37,143 nucleotides of DNA, from the NCBI GenBank assembly GCA_016869275.1, contig VGEO01000023.1, positions 1-37,143 on the forward strand. The letters run 5' to 3'. The notes beneath the pieces are model-generated. The model saw only the letters and a program-made list of their open reading frames with translations, did not search any database and was not told the origin of the DNA. Source of the stretch: Alphaproteobacteria bacterium. GTDB lineage: Bacteria > Pseudomonadota > Alphaproteobacteria > SHVV01. How positions within the stretch are numbered: the first letter of the stretch is position 1; every line of letters begins with the position of its first letter. The position numbers and the translations under genes are program-made. Below are positions 17,323-24,846 of this stretch, piece after piece.

Positions 17323-18267
17323 TCAGTCGACGACGATGCGGGCGCCGGCGTGGCCGCTGCCGATCACCTTGGCAAGCAGGACATCGGCCTCCTCCACGCT
17401 GGCGAGCGGACCGATCCGGACGCGGTGGAAATCCTGACCGCGAACGCTGGTCTTGGAGACGCTGGCGGGGCCGAGGCCGCGCAACGAATCACTGAGCCGG
17501 GCGGCACGGTCGGCGGCCGAGAACGCGCCGGCTTGAATGAAGATGCGGGTCGCCTTGACCGGCTCGAGCTTGACCGCGGGATCGAGGCCGGCTGACGGCC
17601 TGGGCGGCGCCTGCAGCGTACCGCTCGGGGGCGCCAGTTCCTGCGCGACCACGGCGTCCCGCGGCGCCGCCGCCGCGAGCACGCTTTCTTCGGTGGTGGT
17701 CTGCGGTTTGTCAGCGACGAAGCGCCCGGACTCGGACTGCTCGACCGCCACCCGCACCCGCGCCGTCCCTTTCTCGAAGAAGCCCAGCAGCTGAGCGCCG
17801 CGGCGCGACACGTCGATGATGCGGCCGTTCACGAACGGGCCGCGGTCGTTGACGCGGAGCAGGATCGAACGGCCGTTCTCGAGATTGGTCACGCGCACCA
17901 TCGAGGGCATCGGCAATGTCTGATGCGCCGCCGTGAGATCGTTCATATCGTAGGTCTCGCCGTTCGCGGTGGCCTTGCCGTGAAAATCGGGACCGTACCA
18001 GGAGGCGATGCCGGTTTCGTCGTAGTCGGGCTGTTCTTTGGGGTAGTACCAGACGCCGGCCACTTGATAGGGCTCGCCGACTTTGTAAATGCCGCCGGGA
18101 CGACCCGAGGATTTCTTGGGTGGAACCACGACCGCAGTAGGCGGCGGCGAGACGTGGTTCGCGATCCGCTTCGCGGTGTGGGACCCCAACGTCACTTCGG
18201 CACATCCGCCGAGCGCAACCGCGACCGCGATGGCCGTAACGCCAAGTATGGACCGGAGAGCCCCCAT
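17323..18267 (-). CDS. rlpA: Septal-ring lytic transglycosylase / rare lipoprotein A with SPOR domain
   Basis: Outer-membrane lipoprotein that cleaves denuded glycan strands at the septum. It has 314 residues: lipoprotein signal with lipobox LGGC (Cys22), a Pro-rich linker, a double-psi beta-barrel from about 86 (GIASWYGPDFHGKATANGE) to about 170 with the active-site region RVNDRGPFVNGRIIDVS, and a C-terminal SPOR domain from about 240 (RIFIQAGAFSAADRAARL) that targets division sites. 104 bases separate it from dacC. It sits between a membrane-bound lytic transglycosylase and the carboxypeptidase, forming a wall-remodelling set. Confidence 0.95.
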   Translation of the reverse strand: MGALRSILGVTAIAVAVALGGCAEVTLGSHTAKRIANHVSPPPTAVVVPPKKSSGRPGGIYKVGEPYQVAGVWYYPKEQPDYDETGIASWYGPDFHGKATANGETYDMNDLTAAHQTLPMPSMVRVTNLENGRSILLRVNDRGPFVNGRIIDVSRRGAQLLGFFEKGTARVRVAVEQSESGRFVADKPQTTTEESVLAAAAPRDAVVAQELAPPSGTLQAPPRPSAGLDPAVKLEPVKATRIFIQAGAFSAADRAARLSDSLRGLGPASVSKTSVRGQDFHRVRIGPLASVEEADVLLAKVIGSGHAGARIVVD

Positions 18268-18311
18268 TAGTTGCGCCGCCCGGAGCAGTTACCCCTCAAT
18301 CTTGAATCAAT

Positions 18312-19322
18312 CTACTCGCCGCCGATGCGGTCGGCAAGCTGTCCCGCCGAGAGGGCGAAAAAGGTCGAGCGGTTCCACTTCATGATGACGCGATAGTTAT
18401 CGTAGACGAGGAAGGTCGGTCCGTTGGCCTCGGCCTCGACCAACGAGGCGTTGATCGGTCGCGCTGGCAGCGGCCCGCCCTCGCGTCGGCTGACGCCCAT
18501 CGCCTGCCATTCGGCGAGCGGCTTGCTGACGCCGAGCCCGTAGTTCGCGCGGTCGACCGCGGCTGGCACCTGCACCGCACGGCCCCATGTCAGGTCATCG
18601 CGCCAGCCCGACTTCGCCAGGTAGTTCGCGGCCGAGGCGAACACGTCGACCGGCGTCGTCCAGATGTCGGCGCGGCCATCGCCATTGTAGTCGACGGCGA
18701 AGCCCAAGAACGTCGAGGGCATGAACTGCGGCTGACCCATGGCGCCGGCCCACGATCCGCGCATGTCGCGGGCGGCGATGTGGCCCTTGTCGACGATCGC
18801 CAAGGCCGCAAACAGCTCGCCGCGGAAAAAATTCGAGCGGCGACCGTCATAAGCGAGCGTCGCCAGCGCCGGAATGACGTTGAAGCCGCCGGTGATGCGA
18901 CCGAAATCGGTCTCGATCCCCCACAGGGCGACGATGAAACGTGGCTGCACGCCGTATTTCTGCCCGATCTCGGCGAGCAATGTTTTGTGGGTCTTGAGCA
19001 ACTCGCGGCCGCGCAACACGCGTTGATCGTTGACGACGCGCGCGAAGTACTTGGCGTAGGTGAGCGTGAATTCGGGTTGGGCGCGGTCGAGTTCGAGCAC
19101 GCGCGGGATCGGCGCGACGTTCGCGAAGGACTGATCGAGCGTGCTCTGACTGATGCCGCGGCCGAGCGCCTCGGTGCGAAGCCCGGCCAACCAGGTGGCG
19201 AAATCGGTTTCGGCGGCACGGGTCGAGGCCGCGCCAAGGTTGACGATGCCCGCGAGAGTAAGCAGCGCCGGAACGACTCGGTGAACCCAGGGACGCATCG
19301 AACGGCGCCGCTTTTGCCACAT
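18312..19322 (-). CDS. mltB: Lytic murein transglycosylase (MltB/SltB family)
   Basis: Periplasmic peptidoglycan lytic transglycosylase forming 1,6-anhydro-muropeptides. With the ATG at 19322 it has 336 residues. It has a signal peptide (WVHRVVPALLTLAGIVNLGAASTRAAE), family motif SQSTLDQSFANV, catalytic Glu at about 137 (IVALWGIETDFGRITGGFNVIPALATLAYD), RGSWAGAMGQPQFMPSTF, and DYNGDGRADIWTTPVDVFASAANYL. It ends with a GLGVSKPLAEW region typical of the longer SltB type. An ATG at 19298 would also give a clean signal peptide; neither has a strong ribosome-binding site. It starts 29 bases after the ElyC-like gene. Confidence 0.93.
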   Translation of the reverse strand: MWQKRRRSMRPWVHRVVPALLTLAGIVNLGAASTRAAETDFATWLAGLRTEALGRGISQSTLDQSFANVAPIPRVLELDRAQPEFTLTYAKYFARVVNDQRVLRGRELLKTHKTLLAEIGQKYGVQPRFIVALWGIETDFGRITGGFNVIPALATLAYDGRRSNFFRGELFAALAIVDKGHIAARDMRGSWAGAMGQPQFMPSTFLGFAVDYNGDGRADIWTTPVDVFASAANYLAKSGWRDDLTWGRAVQVPAAVDRANYGLGVSKPLAEWQAMGVSRREGGPLPARPINASLVEAEANGPTFLVYDNYRVIMKWNRSTFFALSAGQLADRIGGE

Positions 19323-19351
19323 CGCGTCCCGGTCGCGCAAGCGGCCGCCGT

Positions 19352-20149
19352 TTACGGTGCCGGAAATAACGCGTCGGTGCGCCGCATGATCCGATAGGCG
19401 ATGAGCCCGGCCCATTCGTGGACCGCGTCATCGAGCGCGCGCAGCCGCGACCCGAGCGCTCCCAAGCCGACGCCGAGGCGGGCCGACCCGAAGGTGCGGA
19501 AATCGACGGCGTAAGGGATGATATCGCTCCAGCCGGCGCCGCGGAAACAGCCGACCGCGCGCGGCATGTGGAAGGCCGACGTGACCAGCAACCACCGCTC
19601 GCCGGGGGCCGGCTTGACGAGCGCATGAACGAACCGGGCGTTCTCGACCGTGTTGCGCGCTTCGCGGTCGAAGATGACGCGCGCCGGATCGAAGCCGAGT
19701 TCGTTCAAGACCAGGCGGACATCATCGGCTTCGCGCCACGCCGACGCGGTCAGGCTCGAGCTGCCGCCGCTGAAAACGAGCTTGGCGTTCGGGTAACGGC
19801 GCGCCAGCGCGACCAACGCGGTAATCCGTTCGGCGCCCTCGTTGAGCGCCGGCTGGCGCCAATGGACCGTGAGCTCGGGCGTGGTCGCGCCGCCGAGGAC
19901 GACGATGCCATCGACCGCTGCGGGCAACGGGTCGAGCGGCGGAAAACGGCGTTCGAGCGTCGCGATCAACCAGCCCCCAACCGGGACGAACGCGACCGCG
20001 ACCAAGGCGACAACGACGAGCGTCACCAGCCAGCGCCCGGCCCGCCGCCAGCGGGTCCAGAGCAAGACCGCGCCGAGGACAAGCGTGAGCAACAGAAGGT
20101 TCGAGGGCTGCAGCAAGCCGCCCAACACCTTCGAGGTGATGAAGGTCAT
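19352..20149 (-). CDS. YdcF/ElyC family protein (DUF218)
   Basis: Inner-membrane protein of the DUF218 family, 265 residues. Two hydrophobic helices at the N-terminus (about 14-31 and 40-63) precede a Rossmann-like DUF218 domain with VDGIVVLGGATTPEL, KLVFSGGSSS, EARNTVENARF and LLVTSAFHMPRAVGCFRGAGW. E. coli ElyC affects cell-envelope integrity and the lipid carrier for glycan synthesis, and the neighbouring lytic transglycosylase, rlpA and dacC fit an envelope role. Molecular function is not established. Confidence 0.88.
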   Translation of the reverse strand: MTFITSKVLGGLLQPSNLLLLTLVLGAVLLWTRWRRAGRWLVTLVVVALVAVAFVPVGGWLIATLERRFPPLDPLPAAVDGIVVLGGATTPELTVHWRQPALNEGAERITALVALARRYPNAKLVFSGGSSSLTASAWREADDVRLVLNELGFDPARVIFDREARNTVENARFVHALVKPAPGERWLLVTSAFHMPRAVGCFRGAGWSDIIPYAVDFRTFGSARLGVGLGALGSRLRALDDAVHEWAGLIAYRIMRRTDALFPAP

Positions 20150-20195
20150 AGTCGGGTCTTAGCGCCGCGGCGCGCAGCGCTCAACGTTAATCGCT

Positions 20196-20951
20196 TCAGC
20201 CGTCTATCCCGGCTCGGATCAGCTTGGCGATCAACTGCAGGTCGTCGCGCGTCATCTGCCCGGAGACCGCGTAGCTCAAGCGCTCGTCGGTCCAGTAAAA
20301 AACCCCAATGTCGCCCTGGTAGGAGTGGCGGAGCGCGGTCTTTCTTTCGTTCGCGTAGCGGGCGCGAGCGTAGAGCGTGATACGACTGCCGCTCTCGTTC
20401 TCGTACATGAAAAACGCCGCCGGGGCCGAGGTGCCCGGCACCAGTCGGCCTCCGACCAATCGATACCCAGCCTCGACCAACTTGGGCGTCTTGAGCGGCT
20501 CGCCGACGCGCCGGGACAACCAGTCGACCAGATGCTCCTCGTTCTCGCCGTCGACCTCGACCGGCCGGCTGTCCTCGGGCGTATAGACCGCGTGCGCGAC
20601 CGCGGCGCGCGAGGCGATGTTGGGACGCTGAGCGACATCGCCGTCTACGGCCGACTTGCTCGCCCAGCCTCCGGCGGCGCCAGCGAAGAGCAAGGCGACA
20701 GCGGCCGCGGCCCGCGCCGCCCAGGCGTGCCACGACGCCGCCCGTGGCCGCGCCATGCCGATCGGCAGCGGTTCGTCGAGCACGCGATCGTAAACCTGAT
20801 GCAGCGCGCGGTTGTAGGACACGAAGTCGCGGACCCGCTCGGCCGCCTCCGGGTGATCGGCGAGATAGCGTTCGACCGCTTGCCGGCGCTCGGAATCGAG
20901 TTCGCCGTCCACGAACGCGTGGAGGTCGTCTTCGCTTACCGGGTACGTCAT
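20196..20951 (-). CDS. Membrane anti-sigma factor for the adjacent ECF sigma factor
   Basis: Predicted single-pass inner-membrane regulator holding the ECF sigma factor inactive, 251 residues. The N-terminal anti-sigma domain (about 1-45, SEDDLHAFVDGELDSERRQAVERYLADHPEAAERV) has the usual helical pattern but no cysteines, so the HxxxCxxC zinc motif of ZAS proteins is missing. A membrane helix follows at about 74-95 (WAARAAAAVALLFAGAAGGW). The periplasmic part contains YRLVGGRLVPGTSAPAAFFMYENESGSRITLYAR, which is common in this COG5662-type family. It starts 7 bases after the sigma gene stop, so the pair is co-transcribed. Confidence 0.88.
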   Translation of the reverse strand: MTYPVSEDDLHAFVDGELDSERRQAVERYLADHPEAAERVRDFVSYNRALHQVYDRVLDEPLPIGMARPRAASWHAWAARAAAAVALLFAGAAGGWASKSAVDGDVAQRPNIASRAAVAHAVYTPEDSRPVEVDGENEEHLVDWLSRRVGEPLKTPKLVEAGYRLVGGRLVPGTSAPAAFFMYENESGSRITLYARARYANERKTALRHSYQGDIGVFYWTDERLSYAVSGQMTRDDLQLIAKLIRAGIDG

Positions 20952-20958
20952 TACCGCT

Positions 20959-21471
20959 TCAATCGCCTACTTGCCTGACGCCGGCGATCAGCGGCCGCTG
21001 CGTCAGTATCGCTCTCAACTTCTCGCGTCCGCGCGACAGCCGCGACATCACGGTACCGAGCGGGATGCCGAGGACCTTGGCCGCCTCGGCGTACGTCAAT
21101 TCCTCGAGTCCGACCAGCAACAGCACTTCCCGCTGCTCGGCCGGCAATTGCCGGATTGCGGCGACCACGTCGCGCAACTCGGCCGCGTTCTCCTGGTTCG
21201 GCGCGACCTGCGCGTCTCCCCCCCAGTCTTCGATCGTCACCAAGCTCGGTTGGTGCTTGTTCTTGCGCACGAAATTGGCGTAGCAGTTGTGCATGATCGT
21301 AAACATCCACGCCCGGATGTTGCTGCCCGGCTGCCACAGGTGAAATCGGCTCCATGCGCGTTCCAAACAGTCCTGAACGAGGTCGTCGGCGAGCGCGGCG
21401 TTCCCGGTCAAGGCCCGGGCGTACCGCCTGAGCTTCGGAATCTGCTCGATGATGAGCTGCTGCTTGTCCAC
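20959..21471 (-). CDS. ECF-type RNA polymerase sigma factor
   Basis: Extracytoplasmic-function sigma70 factor, 170 residues. Region 2 (about 10-75) contains YARALTGNAALADDLVQDCLERAWSRFHLWQPGSNIRAWMFTIMHNCY; region 4 (about 100-155) contains LRQ-type LPAEQREVLLLVGLEELTYAEAAKVLGIPLGTVMSRLSRGREKLRAIL. It starts with GTG, preceded by AGGGAG about 10 bases upstream. It heads a 13-gene minus-strand run beginning with its anti-sigma factor and four envelope genes, so an envelope-stress role is plausible. Its target promoters cannot be read from the window. Confidence 0.93.
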   Translation of the reverse strand: MDKQQLIIEQIPKLRRYARALTGNAALADDLVQDCLERAWSRFHLWQPGSNIRAWMFTIMHNCYANFVRKNKHQPSLVTIEDWGGDAQVAPNQENAAELRDVVAAIRQLPAEQREVLLLVGLEELTYAEAAKVLGIPLGTVMSRLSRGREKLRAILTQRPLIAGVRQVGD

Positions 21472-21703
21472 CGCGGGCGCTCCCTGCGCGTCACTTCTCC
21501 GGTGCGGGGTGCGACGGTAGCTTCAGGAACAGCTCTTACTTTCGCATCGCCTTTGCGAGCGTGTCCAGTCCTCCAGCCTATGCATCCAACTACCAGATAA
21601 ACACGCCCGAGCCGGCTTTATTCCAAGGCCTTAGCGGTCGATGCTAAAGTCGAAATAATGTCTCAACAAAGTTTCGTAATGCATTGATAAATATGTGGAT
21701 ATC
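21472..21703. promoter_or_regulatory. Divergent intergenic region between the ECF sigma gene and the CoA-transferase gene
   Basis: 232 bases without a gene, between two genes transcribed apart. The left part is GC-rich and the last ~65 bases, next to the CoA transferase, are AT-rich. Promoters for both genes must lie here. I could not identify a convincing ECF motif (GGAAC with CGTT at the right spacing) or a clear -35/-10 pair, and no RNA gene is seen. Confidence 0.5.
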
Positions 21704-22921
21704 ATGAACAAGATTCTGAGCGGTTTGCGCGTGGTCGAAGGTTCGGCGTTCGTGGCGGCGCCCCTGGCCGGCATGACGCTCGCACAGCAAGGTGCCGACG
21801 TAATCCGGTTCGACCCGCTCGGAGGCGGGCTCGACTACACGCGCTGGCCGGTCGCGAACAACGGCCGGAGCCTCTACTGGGCCGGGCTCAACAAGGGCAA
21901 GCGGTCGATCGCGATCGATATCCGCAAACCGGAAGGCCGCGAACTGGTCGCCGCCTTGATCACCGCGCCGGGCCCCGATGCCGGCATCTTCCTCACCAAC
22001 TTCCCGGCGACCGGGTGGCTCGCTTACGACGCGCTCAAAGCGCGCCGCGCCGACCTGATCATGCTCAACATCCTCGGCAACCGCGACGGCTCGTCCGAGG
22101 TCGATTACACCGTCAACCCATCGACCGGCCTCCCCTACATGACCGGAACGGGCGGCCGTGCTACGCCGGTCAACCACGTGTTGCCGGCCTGGGATCTGAT
22201 CGCCGGCAGCCATGCCGTGATCGCGCTGCTGGCGGCCGAGCGGCATCGCCGCCGCACCGGCGAAGGGCAATTGATTCGGCTCGCGCTCTCCGACGTCGCG
22301 TTCGCGGCCATGGGGCATTTGGGCTTTATCGCCGAGGCCGAGGTGAACGGCGATCGCCGTGCCGCCTACGGCAACGATCTGTTCGGGGCGTTCGGTGCCG
22401 ATTTCACGACCGCCGACGGCGAGCGAATCATGGTGGTCGCGATCACCAATCGCATGTGGGACTCGCTCGTCGCCGCCACCGCAATCGGTGCCGCCGCGGC
22501 CGCGCTCGAAACCGCACGCGGCGTCGATCTCGCCCGCGAGGGCGACCGTTTCAAGGTGCGGGACGAGCTGCGCGGCTTGATCACGCCGTGGTGCGCCGCC
22601 CGATCGCTCGCCGCGATCAAGGCCGCGCTCGATGGCGCCGGCGTCCTCTGGAGCCGTTATCAGAGCCTCGACCAGGCGCTCGCCGAGGATCCGCGTTGGT
22701 CGACCGCGAATCCGATGTTCCACGTGATCGAGCAGCCCGGGATCGGGCGTTTCCGGGTCCCCGGCTCGCCGCTCGACTTCGGCGCGGCCGAGCGTGAACC
22801 GCCACGGCGCGCGCCTCTGCTCGGCGAGCATACCGACGAGGTCTTGAGCGGCGTCCTCGGGCTGCCGGGCACTGCCATCGCCAAGCTCCACGACCAGCGC
22901 GTGGTCGCCGGACCGACCTAA
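21704..22921 (+). CDS. mct: CaiB/BaiF CoA transferase, mesaconyl-CoA C1-C4 CoA transferase (2-methylfumaryl-CoA isomerase) type
   Basis: Predicted class III CoA transferase moving CoA within mesaconate from C1 to C4, a step of the 3-hydroxypropionate bicycle in Chloroflexus and of related C5-acid metabolism. It has 405 residues. The N-terminus LSGLRVVEGSAFVAAPLAGMTLAQQGADVIRFDPLGGGLDYTRWPV and the block VDYTVNPSTGLPYMTG..VNHVLPAWDLIAGSH follow what I recall of Mct closely rather than generic formyl-CoA transferases. Asp164 (PAWDL) is where the catalytic Asp is expected. The ATG at 21704 is used; a GTG nine bases upstream is possible. The Shine-Dalgarno sequence is weak. The convergent MFS gene overlaps its stop codon. 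No other bicycle gene is nearby, so the physiological role is open. Confidence 0.82.
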   Translation: MNKILSGLRVVEGSAFVAAPLAGMTLAQQGADVIRFDPLGGGLDYTRWPVANNGRSLYWAGLNKGKRSIAIDIRKPEGRELVAALITAPGPDAGIFLTNFPATGWLAYDALKARRADLIMLNILGNRDGSSEVDYTVNPSTGLPYMTGTGGRATPVNHVLPAWDLIAGSHAVIALLAAERHRRRTGEGQLIRLALSDVAFAAMGHLGFIAEAEVNGDRRAAYGNDLFGAFGADFTTADGERIMVVAITNRMWDSLVAATAIGAAAAALETARGVDLAREGDRFKVRDELRGLITPWCAARSLAAIKAALDGAGVLWSRYQSLDQALAEDPRWSTANPMFHVIEQPGIGRFRVPGSPLDFGAAEREPPRRAPLLGEHTDEVLSGVLGLPGTAIAKLHDQRVVAGPT

Positions 22922-24171
22922 CCCCCGACCGCGCGCGGCGGTTGGCTGGCGATGATCCCAGGGAGCAGCGCAGCCACCAGCGGCACCACCACCGCGGCCA
23001 TCAGGTAAAGCACGTTTTCGATCCCCAGTGCGGCGATCGCCGAACCGAGCGAGGGCGTCGCGATCGCGGCCGCGACCGTCGCCACGAAATAGCCGAGCGC
23101 CAGTGCCGAAGCGCGGTGCGCGCTGCTGGCATGGCTATTGATCCAGCCCAACACGATCGGGGCCGAAAGTCCGCGCGCCGCAGAAAACGAAACCAGGCCC
23201 ACGGCTGCGATGGCGATGCCGGCACTGCCGCCCAGGCCGACGCCGATGGCGGCCAGGAGCGGAAACCCGGCGGTCAGGGCGCCGAGAACGAGCGACGTCG
23301 GCAGCCGCCGCCAGCGCGCGACCGATCCGGTCAGCAACGCCGCCGCCGCCGCGACCAGATGCGCGAATGCCGCGGCGGCTCCGAACCAGAACACGTCGAG
23401 GTCGAGCGAGAGCAGCACCGTCTGCTGGACGAACAGCATGGTCAGGAGGTAGGCGCCGGTCAGCGCGAGAAAGCCCGAGGTGACGCGGAGCGGCCGGTTC
23501 CTGACGAACTCGCGGACCGCGCCCATGAGGCGGGGCGTTCCGGTGGCGGCGCGCGCCTGCTCGGGCGGAAAGAGCCTGAGCGCGAACAGCCCGCCCACGC
23601 ACGTCACTGCACTCGCCAGGATGGCCCACGGGATTCCCAGCACCTGGGCGATACCGCCGCCCACGGTCGGCGCGCCCGCACCGATGACGTGCCGGACGCT
23701 CGAATTGCGGCCGGTGATGTCGCGGAAATTGCGGTCGCGGTCGGGCGCTTCGAGCCGATCGTAGAGGTAGGCACTGTCGGGCCCCGTCAGGCCGCCTTCG
23801 GCGATCCCGATCGCAACGTTGCTGGCCGCGTAGATGAGCCACACCGTCGCCAGGTCGAAATCGAACAGCGTGACGGTCCCGAACAGCGCGAAATAGCCGA
23901 TCGCCCGGAGCGCCATGCCGAGCGCCAGGATCGGCACCCGTCCCAACCGGTCGGCGATGGCGCCGGCCGGTACCCCGGCCGCGGCCCAGGCGAACATCTG
24001 AATGCCGAAGAACACCGCTGCGTCCTGCAGCGAAAGACCGATCGCCAGATAGAACGGCACCATGATGCCGCCGCCGAAGTGGGCGTAACGGAACATGGCG
24101 AAGCTCAGGAACGCCCGCCGCACGCGGGCGTCAGCAGGCGAGAGCTTCGGCGGCGGCACCGGGGTCGGCAC
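22918..24171 (-). CDS. MFS transporter, last gene of the URC operon
   Basis: Major facilitator superfamily permease, 417 residues with about twelve hydrophobic segments. It has the MFS loop 2-3 signature as GAIADRLGRVPILALGMALRAIGY (about 75-98) and a central cytoplasmic loop (EAPDRDRNFRDITGRNSSVRHV, then PPEQARAATGTPRLMGAVREFVRNRP). It starts 9 bases after the upp stop in the same direction, so it is probably co-transcribed with urg1-urg3-upp. This makes it a candidate uracil, nucleoside or product transporter, but MFS sequence alone does not give the substrate. Its 3' end overlaps the stop codon of the convergent CoA transferase. Confidence 0.88.
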   Translation of the reverse strand: MPTPVPPPKLSPADARVRRAFLSFAMFRYAHFGGGIMVPFYLAIGLSLQDAAVFFGIQMFAWAAAGVPAGAIADRLGRVPILALGMALRAIGYFALFGTVTLFDFDLATVWLIYAASNVAIGIAEGGLTGPDSAYLYDRLEAPDRDRNFRDITGRNSSVRHVIGAGAPTVGGGIAQVLGIPWAILASAVTCVGGLFALRLFPPEQARAATGTPRLMGAVREFVRNRPLRVTSGFLALTGAYLLTMLFVQQTVLLSLDLDVFWFGAAAAFAHLVAAAAALLTGSVARWRRLPTSLVLGALTAGFPLLAAIGVGLGGSAGIAIAAVGLVSFSAARGLSAPIVLGWINSHASSAHRASALALGYFVATVAAAIATPSLGSAIAALGIENVLYLMAAVVVPLVAALLPGIIASQPPRAVGG

Positions 24172-24180
24172 CTCCGGCCC

Positions 24181-24813
24181 CTATTTCGTCCCGAACAGCC
24201 GATCGCCGGCATCGCCGATGCCGGGGACGATGTAGCCGTGGTCGTTCAAGTGCTCATCGACCGCGGCCGCATAGACCGGAACCTCGGGATGTTCGGTGTG
24301 AAACGTCGCGACGCCTTCGGGCGCGGCGAGCAGGCACACGAACTTGATCGCTTTGGCCCCGTCCTGTTTGAGCCGCGCTACCGCGGCCGACGCCGAATTA
24401 CCGGTCGCGAGCATCGGATCGACGACGATGACGCGGCGGTCTTCGAGGTCGGAAGGTACCTTGTAATAGTACTCGACCGGCTCGAGCGTGCGTGGGTCGC
24501 GGTAGAGCCCGATATGGCCGATCCGCGCCGAAGGAATGAGCTCGATCATGCCGTCGAGGATGCCGGTGCCGGCGCGAAGGATTGAGACCAGGCAGAGCTT
24601 CTTGCCTTCGATCACCGGCGAGCGCATCGGGGCGAGCGGCGTCTCGATCTCGATGTAGGTGAGCGGCAAATCGCGCGTCACCTCATAGGCGAGGAGGGTG
24701 CCGATTTCGCGCAACAGCCGCCGGAAGCCGGCGGTCGGCTCTTCCTTGCGGCGCATCAGCGTGAGCTTGTGTTTGACCAGCGGATGGTCGACGACGATCA
24801 GGTTGGCGGGCAT
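24181..24813 (-). CDS. upp: Uracil phosphoribosyltransferase
   Basis: Converts uracil and PRPP to UMP and PPi. It has 210 residues, the standard length: [15 protein letters not shown] at the N-terminus, [17 protein letters not shown]-binding loop [12 protein letters not shown] (130-141), and the uracil-binding C-terminus [17 protein letters not shown]. It lies 33 bases after the DUF1688 gene. A upp or upp-like gene is a regular partner of urg1/urg3 (URC6 in yeast), so here it probably feeds uracil catabolism as well as salvage. Confidence 0.96.
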   Translation of the reverse strand: MPANLIVVDHPLVKHKLTLMRRKEEPTAGFRRLLREIGTLLAYEVTRDLPLTYIEIETPLAPMRSPVIEGKKLCLVSILRAGTGILDGMIELIPSARIGHIGLYRDPRTLEPVEYYYKVPSDLEDRRVIVVDPMLATGNSASAAVARLKQDGAKAIKFVCLLAAPEGVATFHTEHPEVPVYAAAVDEHLNDHGYIVPGIGDAGDRLFGTK

Positions 24814-24846
24814 GGCGCTCCGAGGTGTTCCGAGGAAAGGTCGAGC

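Noticed and set aside
21472..21703. tRNA or small RNA gene in the intergenic region
   Set aside because: No cloverleaf, no CCA-type end and no strong promoter-terminator pair was recognised.
22942..24585. Long plus-strand open frame opposite the MFS gene and upp
   Set aside because: Low-complexity Arg/Gly/Asp-rich translation without recognisable domain; the minus strand encodes clear MFS and Upp proteins.
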